64,000 nucleotides of DNA, from NCBI GenBank assembly GCA_011947345.1, contig JAAVTG010000545.1, forward strand, positions 248,001-312,000. The letters are read 5' to 3'. This document shows positions 11,701 through 22,755 of this stretch, piece after piece. The position numbers and the translations under genes are program-made. The notes beneath the pieces were generated by a model that was given only the letters and a program-made list of their open reading frames with translations, had not been told where the DNA came from and did no database searches. The stretch comes from Phytophthora quininea (taxonomy: Eukaryota > Oomycota > Peronosporomycetes > Peronosporales > Peronosporaceae). The number at the start of each line of letters is the position of its first letter. The stretch's first letter is position 1.

Positions 11701-14700
11701 TCAGCTGCAGGAAGGCACTTCCCTGGAATACATGAACAAAGAGCACGTATTTCATGTACTGGACTGTAGTGCCCGCGTGCTGTCTCCATTGATGGGCAAC
11801 TTCTTCTTCTGGGCGATGCTGCTGCTCGGCATCCTCGAGACGCAGATTCATCAGAACGTTACCTGTAAAGTCGTGGTCCTTGAGTTCATCCACCACTTTG
11901 TCTTCATTCAGCACGATCCACTGCGGAGGATCAATCGTTTTCAACTCTTCAGCCTCTTGGCAGAAAAGATCTGCTGCGTTGAAGCGAGCGTAGCAAATGC
12001 TGCGGGTCCCATTGATTGTTTCGCGAATAAGATGCACAAACACATCCGGGACCTGGTCAAGATCAGCAGGAAGTTCAACGTCCACAACGTCGAGGTACTG
12101 GTTGAAGTGGCAGATACCAGACACGTTGTGTGCGCGAGAGCTGTCCACATTATAACGACCCACTGAAATCCTAACAGCCATGCGCGTGTTTCGGTTCCAA
12201 TTCGTTTTGCTCGCAAACGCAGGGATTTCCGTTCCGTAAAACAATGCGGCACGCAACGTGTACTTCTTCATTGCCGGAGCCACGGACGTATTCAGCAGGT
12301 TTCGAACGTGGGCTTCATCGTTCACTGACTGCAGTCCGTCTTCGATGCGGAGCGATAGGAGAAGACGCCCACGATACGTACTAGCATAGGCCGGGTGGTT
12401 TCGCATCAATTGCAGCGCGCTGGAGTCCGTATCGTAACCTACGGGAGGGCCATAGAGGTTGGCCCATATGTGTTTGAACTGGTCGGGATTGCGCTGTACT
12501 TGCTTGAACGAGTATGGACGCAATATGTTCGCGACGAGTTCGTCGGCAGTCATATCCCAATCCCACACCGACAAAAAGATGTTGTCGCTCATGGTTGGGA
12601 GGAGCACAGGGAACCACAGCTCTTGGTTGAAGACGACAGTGAGATTGTCACTGCCTTTCACCGTGACTTTCTTCGTCTCGAGCACGTCTTGGCCAGCAAA
12701 GTACGCTCGCACAAACCCATCCACACCACCACTCATCATCATGCTGTAGTCCATGTCTGGCAGGTCTTCAGCCCGATAAATTGTTATCACCAAGAAGCTC
12801 AATTTTTGACTCACACGCGGAGGTATCAGCACCATCGAGTTGATGTCTTGCCTCGACTTGACCAAGTGCTCATCTGGGTCTTTATCTTCTGCGGGGTCGT
12901 ACAACTTCATTTTATCACCAGGACCCAACACAACCAGGGAGATTCTGAGGGAATACACGAAAACAGTCAGATATGTACATCACAATTGTACCTGAATGTG
13001 CACTTACAGAACGTAGCCTTGGATGCTGTCGCTGTTTGTCGTTCCACTGCCGACCAATGCCACCCACTTCCGCCTCAGTTCGTGATCTGGCTGATAGTAA
13101 ACATACGGGATGTCGATAGAGAAGAAGCCGATCAGATCGTCGAATGCGCGCGAGATGGCGGACCTGTTTGCAGATGACCCAGGCCCATCAGCATCGAACA
13201 CGGAGATCTTGATACTTCCTTGCTGAACAGTGTCTTTGTCGAGCTTCCGGAAGTTGAAATAGAGATACTCGTCAAAGACACACGAGAGCTGCTTTTGCTT
13301 GACAACACTGTGCTGACGCTGTCCAAGACACTCAACCGACACAACTGGATCGCAGAGACCATTGGCATCCATCGGCTGTAAGTCGCGCACTTCGATGATT
13401 CGAACGCGGATCTGGTAGTCTCCTGATTGAAACTGCACGTTTGATAGTTCATCCAACATTTTCTTGCGCTCTTCTTCTCGTTTCTTGCGCTGCGCTTCCT
13501 CCTCGGCACGTCTAGCGTCGATATCATCATCTACACCGTCGGCATCGTCATTTTCCCTGGCTCTTCGTCTGCATTTCCTCGATCTCCGATCTCTTCCTCA
13601 TCCTCAGCGGAGCTTCTCAGTCCACGAAGACCTCGACCACTTGGCACCTCAGTGACATTATCCATCTCACCCTGCTCCAAACTACTAATATCCTGATCAA
13701 TGGACTGCGCCTCAATAGCTAGACAAATTTTGCCATTGCCATAGTTCATTTTGCGCTGCGGACTCAAATCGCTGGGCACATTCTTCTCCTTGGACTCTGG
13801 CTGCTGCTCCAGCGCCAACCAGAACGTCTGCTTTTCGCCTTTGGCTCGTTTCCGGAACTCGTCAAGGTCAATGACGCAGCGCCCCATGAAATCACTCGTC
13901 AAGAGATCGCTATCTTCCACATCCAGCTCTAGCAACTGCTTCTCCGGCAGAATCGAAAAGTAAAACCTCTGTCTCCATGTCGGATGCAGCGTCTGTTGCT
14001 GTGTCTTGGTTTTCTGCGACGGATTTCCGGTGCAGGAGACTCGTACATAAGGGTCGCTCGTCGCTTCAATCCCCGTGCCATCACAGGCCAGCAGACCTGT
14101 GCCCTCCAGCACACTCACCACGAAGAAATTCGGAGGCTTGTCCTCTCCCGCCTCTTTAGCAGTAGTAATTGCCTCCTTTTCCTTCTTCGGCGACTGTGGA
14201 GCTGCCAACTTCTTTTTGGCGACTGTGGGGCAGCCAACTTGTCGCTCTCCTTCTCCGGTGTCTTGGCTGGGGCTTCGAACGTCGGTTCGTACGTCGCCTC
14301 CACTGTAAGGAGTCCGCAGTTTTGTCCCTTGGCGTCCTGCAGTGTCAGCTCTTTGGTCTCCTTTGTATCTGCTGGTAGCTCTTGGACCGGCAGCTCTGCA
14401 CTGCCCAGCAGCGTGTCTCTGCCCTTGGGGTTGAGTCCGAAGACCTGGAAGCGGACGGAGCTGCCCAGAGGCTTCTTGACTCCAAACGTGAAGTTCTGCA
14501 TCCATTGTGGGGCGGTCGTCTGCGACTTGGCGGCAGTGCGGAGGATCACGTCTCCACATTGTGCCTGACAGTCTGTAGATGAGGTACAAGGCGTTAGAGA
14601 GCGCTACAGAGAGTGGGGGACGACAGGGAGCCACGAACAGGGATCGAAGACGCTCACTTGGCCTTCGCCTACGCCCGAGGCGCCCAGCACGACGAGCCGC

Positions 14701-14726
14701 ACGCGCGGAGTCACCACGGAGCTCAT
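8738..14726 (-). CDS. Ferlin-like multi-C2 domain membrane protein (~1,945 aa)
   Basis: Three exons: 14726-14658, 14564-13008 and 12944-8738, with introns of 93 and 63 nt. About eight C2 domains are visible in order; examples are NFFVVSVLEGTGLLACDGTG, YQIRVRIIEVRDLQPMD, LSFLVITIYRAEDLPDMD, RVYVLDALNLLPKDANN and MFEVRVVVYKAKNVTPGDF. Two adjacent hydrophobic segments near the C-terminus are followed by a basic tail. Ferlins bind Ca2+ and phospholipid and drive membrane fusion and repair; the DLNQFLNPQPYLVRV context before the penultimate C2 is typical of the family. The frame changes five times, each at a short run (+ strand 14213-14217, 13555-13557, 11721-11723, 10502-10505, 10006-10009). One base added per run gives exactly 5,838 nt and keeps both intron phases, so I call it intact. 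The second hydrophobic segment is unusual, as ferlins normally have one. Confidence 0.88.
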
Positions 14727-14740
14727 GGCTGCTGGAAGAT

Positions 14741-14750
14741 CGCAAAATGA
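14741..14750 (-). promoter_or_regulatory. Initiator-like element of the ferlin gene
   Basis: On the minus strand TCATTTTGCG fits the oomycete initiator consensus YCAYTYY and lies about 18-24 nt upstream of the ATG at 14726. The flanking FPR part is weak. Confidence 0.45.
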
Positions 14751-14899
14751 TAGCTGACTTCAAGTAAAAATCAGTTGTTGTTACTAAAACGAAGAACTAT
14801 ACTTTATATTAATGGCTTTTTGGTCCTTAGAAGGGCATACGAGCAAAACGATAGTGACCTTAACCACGACTTTTCCGTCATGGATATTGCTTCATTTTT

Positions 14900-15750
14900 T
14901 TACGGCGCAACAGAGGCTACAGGAGACGCCATTGCTTTGTAAGGAGTCGGGCTCACTGCTCCGCAGATCTTACCCGTGGGCGTCACGACGACGACAGATA
15001 AGTTCTTGTCCGCCTCCGATAGTGCAGATAGTTCGCCATGGATGCTGGGTTTGTACATGTAGTACAGGACGACCTGGACCGATCCGAGCACGACGCCGAC
15101 AGCGTTCGCTCCCACAACAAACCAGTCGTTGTCTTCGAATCCCGTTGCCACCCACAACGCCGTCGACACCGCCATCATGACGCTCATGTTGATCGGAATG
15201 GACGCCGACGATTTCATCTCAACGACGCGCTTCAGAGTCGCCAATGGGGACATGGACATTGCCGTACTAAAGGCCACGCCTGCATATCCGAGCGAGGTGG
15301 CAACATCGTCCTTTGACATACCCAAAGCACCAACGAGTCCGAGGATGCAGTAAAGATCGACGATGCAGTAGACCACCAAGGCCCGTGCGTACAGCTTAAG
15401 CAGGTGCTTTCGTTTGTCGGTCGGACTCCATCGATAGTACACGGCGTTGAACACCATGCCGGCGAGCTGAGCGATCAATTGAGTTGCCACCATGGGGAAA
15501 TAGTTGTCGTTGGCGACACCATACCACGTCCTACGAAACTCCACGGTTAGCTGAGGATGCCCAAGGAAATATGATGAGCGTCAACGCACCACAAGTTGCA
15601 GTTGACTACCAGCGTGATAATCGGCAGCTCTGCCATCTCGCCGATGTTTTTGCGGCGGTGGACCTTGTAAATGTCTGGAATGGGGCTCAACTTGTACAGC
15701 AGCTCGGCGACGGCGGTGGCCACAGCCAGGAGAGTCGACATCGTGCCCAT
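14900..15750 (-). CDS. SWEET (MtN3/saliva) sugar transporter
   Basis: Exon 1 is 15750-15590 and exon 2 is 15530-14900; the GT-AG intron of 59 nt (15531-15589) falls inside a Trp codon. The joined length is 792 nt, 263 aa, a normal SWEET size with seven membrane spans made of two triple-helix repeats. Repeat 1 starts with SPIPDIYKVHRRKNIGEMAE, where conserved Pro residues follow the first helix. Repeat 2 shows SPLATLKRVVEMKSSASIP, the matching Pro/Ser positions. These proteins are facilitative sugar uniporters at the plasma membrane or endomembranes; substrate cannot be read from sequence. No frame break was found. It lies 173 bp upstream of the ferlin start. Confidence 0.92.
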
Positions 15751-15774
15751 CCTTGAAACGAGCTGGAGAATTCA

Positions 15775-15781
15775 GAAATGG
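15775..15781 (-). promoter_or_regulatory. Initiator element of the SWEET gene
   Basis: Minus-strand CCATTTC matches YCAYTYY and is followed by TGAATTCTCC, about 25 nt upstream of the ATG at 15750, the usual spacing for oomycete genes. Confidence 0.45.
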
Positions 15782-16517
15782 CATCGCATGAGGATACCCG
15801 AACTCGTTTGGTGCAGTGGTGATCACTGGGCAGTCTGGGTGGTGGCCATTGCTTTCGGTGCATGTTGAACAAGCTGGAGACTGTCGTCGTCAAGCGCTTG
15901 TCCTCTAAACGCGCCGATAGGAAGGGCTTGAGTATGTCTAGGTAATCACGAAGATAGGAAGGTGGTCGCCAGCGTGGCAAAGCACCGGCACACTGCAAAC
16001 CATCGAGGCCCACCGCCACTCGTTTTTCGCTGATCGAGAACGTTCCTGTGGGCGCAGGTAGATGTGCATGGTACTACGGATTATGTGTCCGAATGAGTCA
16101 GCTAGTCGACTCGGTTGCTATCGGCTCGGGTCTTTCGACTGAAAATCCACTTTGCCCTCGAATGTTGTCGATACACCTGACACACCTTGCAGTCCACAGC
16201 CGAGTAGTGGTCCTGTTCGTACATGGTAATACGCTCAAATAGCTTACGATACAGCTCGCGGGCGTTGTTGTCCCAATACGTACCGGCAAAGTGGTTGCCA
16301 TCGACGTGCCAATTGTACCAGTTTCCCTTCTTCGGCTGTGCGCCTTCTCCGACTCAGTAGATGTCATCGCTGTGGGGAACCATGGCTGCCTCATCGAGCG
16401 GGTATTCACTCCTCCGTCATTCGGGGCCCAGCTCTCGGCGTCGTAGCCGTCGAACATCGCCTGGTGGTTGTGTCCGAACCGATAGTTGACCCACTTGGCC
16501 ATGTTTAGAACTGCCAT

Positions 16518-17486
16518 TGTAATGAACTCTTGAGGTCCTCCTGTTCCTGGAGTAGCCGCTAGCTCGTGTGCTGACCCTGCGTTGGATCCGATGGGCCGTC
16601 CGTCACTAACTTCAACACCGTTAACAACTACTGGCCGACAGAGAACCAACTGGGCTCCTGTGCCGGTGCGTGCCCTGGCCGACACTGCCACCTATTTATT
16701 ATCCTTTCTCGACAACAACTGTCCTGCCTGCTCTCAACCTTGCAGCCCTTGGCACCTCGCGAAGCGAATTCCTGCACGCCTGTCCTTACCACTTGGAACA
16801 CACTGGCCCCTTACATCGCAGTACGGAGACTCGAAGACACACTGGTCTCCTTCCGTTCGTTCGGTCCACGCTAGCACCATTCTGCACAGCCACCGCTGGC
16901 ATCAACAACACCAACCGCCCTTCCTGCCTGCACGTCACCTTGCAGTCCTTGACAGTATCAATTGCCGCAACGCCGGTCACGGGTCGGTCGACTGTTCCCG
17001 CTTCAGCGTCCACCGTCGAGACTACCACCGTCGTTCACTGTTGGCTTCCAACTGTTGGCTTCCAACTGCTGCTTCCGTCTGACGTCCACCGTTGTCACCA
17101 CCGTCGACGTCCACCGAGTCCTTACATCCGATGTCCACCGATAACTTCCTGCTTGCTGTCGTCGGTTGCCGCACTTCTGTCGTCACCTTCTGCTGCTTGC
17201 CCTTGTCGCTGCCGATTCGAGACTACTTGCTCACGTTGCTACGCATTCGACACTTGTTCTCGTCGCTGCCGATTGAGACTTGTTCTCGTCGCCGCCAATT
17301 CAAGACTTGTCCTCGTCGCTGCCGATTCGAGACTTGTCCTCGTCGCCGCCGATTCGAGACTGCCAGATCTCGTCGCTCAAACCCAACGCGACCTTTACCA
17401 TCGGTCGCCCCCAAGTCGCAACCGCCCAACAATTATTGATTGTCGTTCAGACGCATCTCGGTGTCGCTGCCACCAGGTCTATTACA
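16518..17486 (-). repeat. LTR (3' LTR of the minus-oriented element)
   Basis: 969 bp, TGTAAT...ATTACA. It contains several tandem-like copies of a GATTCGAGACTTGT(T/C)CTCGTCGC unit near 17,260-17,360. Compared with the partner LTR I find only three single-base deletions and no clear substitution. Confidence 0.9.
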
Positions 17487-19460
17487 CGCCTTCCTCAAAT
17501 GAAGGGTCTTCCACGGCCCTTCCCGCGTTTGTCCATGAACAGCGTATGTCTACTCGCCATCACCGTCTCGATATACTGGATCACCATGATACCTCTCGTC
17601 AACACGTGCTCATAACTGCTGTCTTCATCATCGCCAAGGTCTTTCCAGTTACCCTTCTGCCGCTGTAGCATCCACTGCATTCATCGACACATCAACTACT
17701 GCCCGTCCTGCATCTACAGCTCGCCTCTCTTGCCGTCCGTTTGGTTGTGAGAGTGGCCGTCACACCAGGCAGTGCACTCACAGCTGTCACTTCCTCGCAA
17801 TACCGATTCCGTTGTCGGGTAGATCACCTACTGTAGGTGTTCCAATCAACTCCAAGCGCGTCACCTGAACCTCGCGACTACTATTCACTGTGACGTTCGA
17901 TCTGGAAGCCGTTCTTTTGGGCGTGGGCCAGGAATTTCTTTTTCGTCGATAGCCGTGAATCAACTGCCACCGCTTCCTTGACGAGCATCCGTTTGGCCCT
18001 TTTCGTCGTCGGCAGTCGTGATTCTGCGCCAACTACTACAACTTCCTCAACGTTCTTCTTTCGGTAACTATGAACTCTTGCCGTCGACAGGCGGGACTCC
18101 ACGTCCACCACAACTATTTCCTCGCCAATAGTTCGTTCGTCTTCACCGGCCGGTTGGCACCTATCTATACGAGACCGTGAACTCGTATTCTGGAAAGTCA
18201 CCAGACCCAGCGGTAGAACAGTTCTATTGGGATCACGACGACTAGACGCCGTCGGACTTCAACACGAACTCGACGATCCTCGATCGCCTGTCAATGACAA
18301 GAGCAAAACAGCCCGTCGACTGCTTGCTCCGTCCAACACGTGATCTAGACAGCTCGTCAGCCGCCTGACCTCAATAACTCTTAGCTTTGCTGGTTCTGCC
18401 AGCCTCCACCCCACGTCGATCGTCAACAACACAGAGTTTTGCTGGTTCTGCCAGCCTCCACTCGTGCCATTTCTCAACATCGACGGCCCTCAACCGTCGA
18501 TTCTCAACACCACCGGGATTTCGATGACATACGTCACCAGATCATCACTGCCACTGCCGTCTTCCTCGCACAGGTCAACGTCGATCCTGGAACTGTTGGA
18601 TGCTCGCCTTCCTCAAACGTTGGGCGTCCCTTGTTACTACCGTCCTCTGTCTTCTCACTTTCCTTAGGCGGAGTGCTATCACCACCACCATCACCAGGAT
18701 CTCCACTACTGTCGTCGTTCCTGCCACGAGTACCGGTAGCCGTAATCACGCAACGCGCCTTCCTCACTTCGTGACTGTCGCACGGCATCGTCACCACCAT
18801 CATTACCATCCACCAACGGAGTCGCCATTGTCAACACTGTCGGTATCACAAACAGCAAGGCCGAAATCCAATTCCGCCGCCATGTGCAACAAAAACCTTG
18901 CGAGATTGCCCTACTTCTTACTGAGTGTGTTGCAGTACACTGACCGCCACCGATCGCTGTCGGTATAGCCCGCCTGGTCACTTGGGCACTGACGCACACT
19001 GGCGCACGACATCTCAGTGACATCGTCCCTTACTTCGCAACGTTCGGCTAAGACTCGGGGCACCTCCCCTCACTCTTCACAAGCAGGAAATCGCTGGTCT
19101 TCTACACCATGATCTGACCGTCGGATTCACCAAAAGGATCCCTTCTTTCACATGCCTCACAACTCCAACGACACCCAACCAGTCAACTCGATGCAGGTTC
19201 GCGTCTGTCATCCACCACCTTCAAGCCATTTCTCATTGCACTTCCGGTCGTCGGCGTCAAACCCGAAATGACCCGGCTTCTATCGACTCCTGCGGCTGTT
19301 CTTGGCCTATCTCGGCGTACCAACTGTTGGAGTTGCCGGTACTTCTGACAACCACATTGTTCTACAACTTCTCATCGTCCACGGCCATCAACATTCCTCT
19401 TCTCAGCATCGTCAACACGCCAAACGCTTCAACTTTAAAACAGCCCCTGTATGACCACCA
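17487..19460 (-). other. Interior of the LTR element, no recognised protein domain
   Basis: Short minus-strand frames only. The one at 18534-18809 is Gly/Asp/Ser-rich and could be a gag-like remnant, but no family is recognised. Long runs of pyrimidine-rich, low-complexity sequence open many frames on the plus strand that I regard as meaningless. Confidence 0.5.
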
Positions 19461-20432
19461 TGTAATGAACTCTTGAGGTCCTCCCGTTCCTGGAGTAGCC
19501 GCTAGCTCGTGTGCTGACCCTGCGTTGGATCCGATGGGCCGTCCGTCACTAACTTCAACACCGTTAACAACTACTGGCCGACAGAGAACCAACTGGGCTC
19601 CCTGTGCCGGTGCGTGCCCTGGCCGACACTGCCACCTATTTATTATCCTTTCTCGACAACAACTGTCCTGCCTGCTCTCAACCTTGCAGCCCTTGGCACC
19701 TCGCGAAGCGAATTCACTGCACGCCTGTCCTTACCACTTGGAACACACTGGCCCCTTACATCGCAGTACGGAGACTCGAAGACACACTGGTCTCCTTCCG
19801 TTCGTTCGGTCCACGCTAGCACCATTCTGCACAGCCACCGCTGGCATCAACAACACCAACCGCCCTTCCTGCCTGCACGTCACCTTGCAGTCCTTGACAG
19901 TATCAATTGCCGCAACGCCGGTCACGGGTCGGTCGACTGTTCCCGCTTCAGCGTCCACCGTCGAGACTACCACCGTCGTTCACTGTTGGCTTCCAACTGT
20001 TGGCTTCCAACTGCTGCTTCCGTCTGACGTCCACCGTTGTCACCACCGTCGACGTCCACCGAGTCCTTACATCCGATGTCCACCGATAACTTCCTGCTTG
20101 CTGTCGTCGGTTGCCGCACTTCTGTCGTCACCTTCTGCTGCTTGCCCTTGTCGCTGCCGATTCGAGACTACTTGCTCACGTTGCTACGCATTCGACACTT
20201 GTTCTCGTCGCTGCCGATTGGAGACTTGTTCTCGTCGCCGCCAATTCAAGACTTGTCCTCGTCGCTGCCGATTCGAGACTTGTCCTCGTCGCCGCCGATT
20301 CGAGACTGCCAGATCTCGTCGCTCAAACCCAACGCGACCTTTACCATCGGTCGCCCCCAAGTCGCAACCGCCCAACAATTATTGATTGTCGTTCAGACGC
20401 ATCTCGGTGTCGCTGCCACCAGGTCTATTACA
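19461..20432 (-). repeat. LTR (5' LTR of the minus-oriented element)
   Basis: 972 bp; near-identical partner of 16518-17486. The adjacent bases 19443-19460 hold the presumed primer-binding site (minus strand TGGTGGTCATACAGGGGC). Confidence 0.9.
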
Positions 20433-21385
20433 CCATCGTCGCCAGATTCATTCTCTTCACTTTCCTCGTCAGATAGATGGCGATCATGGCACCGACAACT
20501 CCGCTCAGGAGGCGATGTTTGACTGGGATACCGCACCTCTTTCTCACTGCCCCAAGCCGACCGAACACAAAAAGCAGTACGACCAGTGGTATCTCCTTGT
20601 AAACTTGAGGCGTGGTCATACTCGGCGATGAGACCACACTCAGCAAATGCACCTTGTCCAGGTGCTGGAGTCTAGAGTTCCGTTCGATGCAGCGTTCTGG
20701 CACGTTGTCGTGTACGCCCAAGTCCTTCGACTCATTCACCGGCCCATCGCCAGCCAGCATTTGCCACATTGGGATGCTGCTCCAGTGCTCCAAGTGCAAG
20801 TCACACGCTGCCTTCAGACTCGGGAACGTCTTGTAGAGCTTGAACCAGAACACGAAGGCGACAAATATGAGGTGGATGGATCCGCCGTTTGTCATCTTGC
20901 CGTCCTTGACGCCGACCAAGTGGGTCATGGTGGAACCCGTTAATGGTGAAGCGATCGCCACAATACTCGACACCCATCGGTGGTCGCTGCCCCCCGAAGA
21001 AGTCGCCTCAGAGCAGTTGGTAGAGCTCCAACGCTGTCGTCCCGCCAAAGCTGTGACCGACAAGGTGGATCGGATTGGCTGCGCTCCATTGCGGATGCAA
21101 TGGCGTGTCGTAGGTGGCGCCGAATCGGTCGTGTCCTGCGTGGCGACTGTGCTCTTCGCCGTAGTCAATGCGACCGGCATACAACTGGTAAAAGGCCTCG
21201 CATGCTCGGTCGTGGTTGCTAGACAGCGGACCCACGTGCATCAGGGTGTGGTTGGGATTCAATTCACGCAGCACTTGCTCGGGCCAGTACGGAGTCCAGC
21301 GATTCCACAGCGGACGCTGCCTACCGAAACCGAACACGCCGTGGATGAAAACAACCGGGAGCTTCGATACTGTGGACGGCTTCAT

Positions 21386-21694
21386 GGCGGCGTCGGCACC
21401 TGCTGGTCGCAGCGATATTTGGTAAATGCGTTGTGAAGCTTGTCGAAATGGAACGAGGGATGTTAAACAGTCGTGCTTTCGGCACGGTAGGTATCGACCC
21501 GAGCCGGAGGTTCGACCAACAACTTCGTGGATGAAAAGCTCAAGTCCATTCCGTATCGACGGTCGCGACTGTCAATCCCGAATATGACTCAGGAGTAACA
21601 CAATGGACCAGCAACAACGATCTCAACTAACGGAGGAAGCACAAAAAGTTGTTTGGTGCTGTCGATTGTTTTCCAACCTCCTGTCTTCGCGGCA
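21386..21694. other. Intergenic, nothing recognised
   Basis: Lies between the start of the lipase pseudogene and the 3' end of the NLP gene. It presumably holds the former lipase promoter and the NLP 3' UTR. Confidence 0.4.
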
Positions 21695-22473
21695 TTACTC
21701 CCAGATCGATTGACTTTCTGACTGATAACGGCGTCGATACACCGTGCGTGTCGAGGCGCTTTGAAGATTTCCTTCAAAGTATTTCTCGATGATTGGCACG
21801 TGGTTGTTCTCGCCAAAGTTCGCCACTTCCAGCGCCCCGCGGGCTTCTTCCGTCATCTGCTCCCATTGAATGAGGTCTTCAAAGTCTCCACTTGCCGTGG
21901 TAGATGCAATGATGTGATATTCCTTATCGGTCTGGTAGGCCAATTTCGTGGTGCTGCCGTTGAGGTAAGAGTTTGACACAGGCTTGTAGATGCCAAAACC
22001 AGTGAGGCTTCTGAATGCTGTCGAGATCGCGAGACTCGCCGGACTCTCCGATGCCGAATCGTCAATCCACACGACGGCACTGAGCCAACGGTGGCGAGTC
22101 CCCGCCTTGAAAAACAGTCCAGGAATCAGCCGGACGACGTCCTTCGGGAAGTACCAAGCGTACATGATGGTCCACTTGCCACCGTCGATATCGATCGACT
22201 GTAGACTTGCGAGCCTAACTCGGGCCCCTCGCAGTCTCCATTGAGTTTCCCCGTTCCTTTGAGACTGGCACTAGTATCACCTGCAGCATTCACGGCAGGG
22301 TACAGGTGACAGCCTCTGTCGATGAAGAGCGAGGGCTTGAACTTGACGGTAGCTTTCTCGGCGTCGGTCGTCGGCTCTGGTTGCGGGAATGGCTGCACCG
22401 TATCGTGGTCGATCATGGCCGCTTTGGTGGTGGCGAGAGTGGCAACCACAAGTATGAGTATACGAAGCAGCAT
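21695..22473 (-). CDS. NPP1/NLP-family secreted protein (necrosis- and ethylene-inducing-like), frame broken once
   Basis: The N-terminus is a signal peptide (MLLRILILVVATLATTKA) followed by the NLP opening MIDHDTVQPFPQP and a Cys-containing segment; the C-terminal half shows the NLP core. NLPs are secreted to the plant apoplast; cytotoxic members bind plant sphingolipids, others are non-toxic. The segment equivalent to the family's central heptapeptide is degenerate here, which by family knowledge points to a non-cytotoxic member or a decayed copy. The reading frame changes once, between about 22,126 and 22,200. I cannot tell whether this is a genuine mutation. The gene sits between two lipase-like paralogues on the same strand. 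Confidence 0.8.
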
Positions 22474-22755
22474 CTTGGTTGGTGTGATGGCTAGATGGAA
22501 TCGTCAAGTGACAGCACAGCCAACTCTGCGTTTGACGTACAATTTGCAAAGCTTCGCGTAACAAGTACTTTCGCAATCGGAGATGGCAGCTCCCTTCACC
22601 ATTTCTTACTGCTAACCTATTGCAGTCTCACCTACGTGATCGTAAAATTTGATGGGCACGTGTTGATTGAAGACAACAAATTGCGGGCTGATGATTGGGA
22701 AAATATCGTTCACAACGGTTGAAAAGAAATAATAAGTTTCCAACTACTACTCGAC

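Larger units (their letters stand above)
16518..20432 (-). mobile_element. Young LTR element with no recognised transposition domain, inserted in the lipase gene
   Basis: Two direct repeats (16518-17486 and 19461-20432) begin TGTAAT and end ATTACA. They flank a 1,974-bp interior, and the whole is flanked by the 4-bp duplication CCAT (16514-16517 and 20433-20436). On the minus strand a primer-binding site starting TGGTGGTCATACAGGGGC directly follows the LTR ending at 19461, and a purine-rich tract lies next to the other LTR, which sets the orientation. The interior shows only short minus-strand frames (e.g. 18534-18809, 17881-18201) without reverse transcriptase, integrase or protease motifs. 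It therefore fits a non-autonomous element (LARD-like) that depends on another element's proteins. Confidence 0.9.
16102..21385 (-). pseudogene. Lipase-like gene, intronless, disrupted by an LTR element and a nonsense codon
   Basis: Paralogue of the lipase-like gene at 22.7-24.4 kb. It starts at ATG 21385 (MKPSTVSKLPVVFIHGVFGF) and carries the nucleophile elbow LVGHSFGGTTALELYQLL. At about 21,010 a TGA interrupts the frame where the paralogue has Ser, and a further frame change follows beside a six-G run. The body continues from 21,000 to 20,433 (HRWVSSIVAIASPLTGST, a hydrophobic C-terminal span), is then interrupted by the LTR element at 16518-20432, and resumes at 16517. The tail (HVDGNHFAGTYWDNNAREL) ends with TAG at 16102; one more frame change lies near 16,345. 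Unlike its paralogue it has no introns. The stop codon and insertion make this a true pseudogene. Confidence 0.82.

Noticed and set aside
2981..14726. Calling the ABCD, kinase, PX and ferlin genes pseudogenes
   Set aside because: All breaks are single- or double-base changes, nearly all at homopolymers, while every catalytic or structural motif on both sides is conserved and the corrected lengths are multiples of three.
16582..20385. Plus-strand frames of up to 332 codons in the LTRs
   Set aside because: They lie within LTR sequence of a minus-oriented element, have low-complexity Cys/Arg/Ser composition and duplicate exactly with the LTRs.
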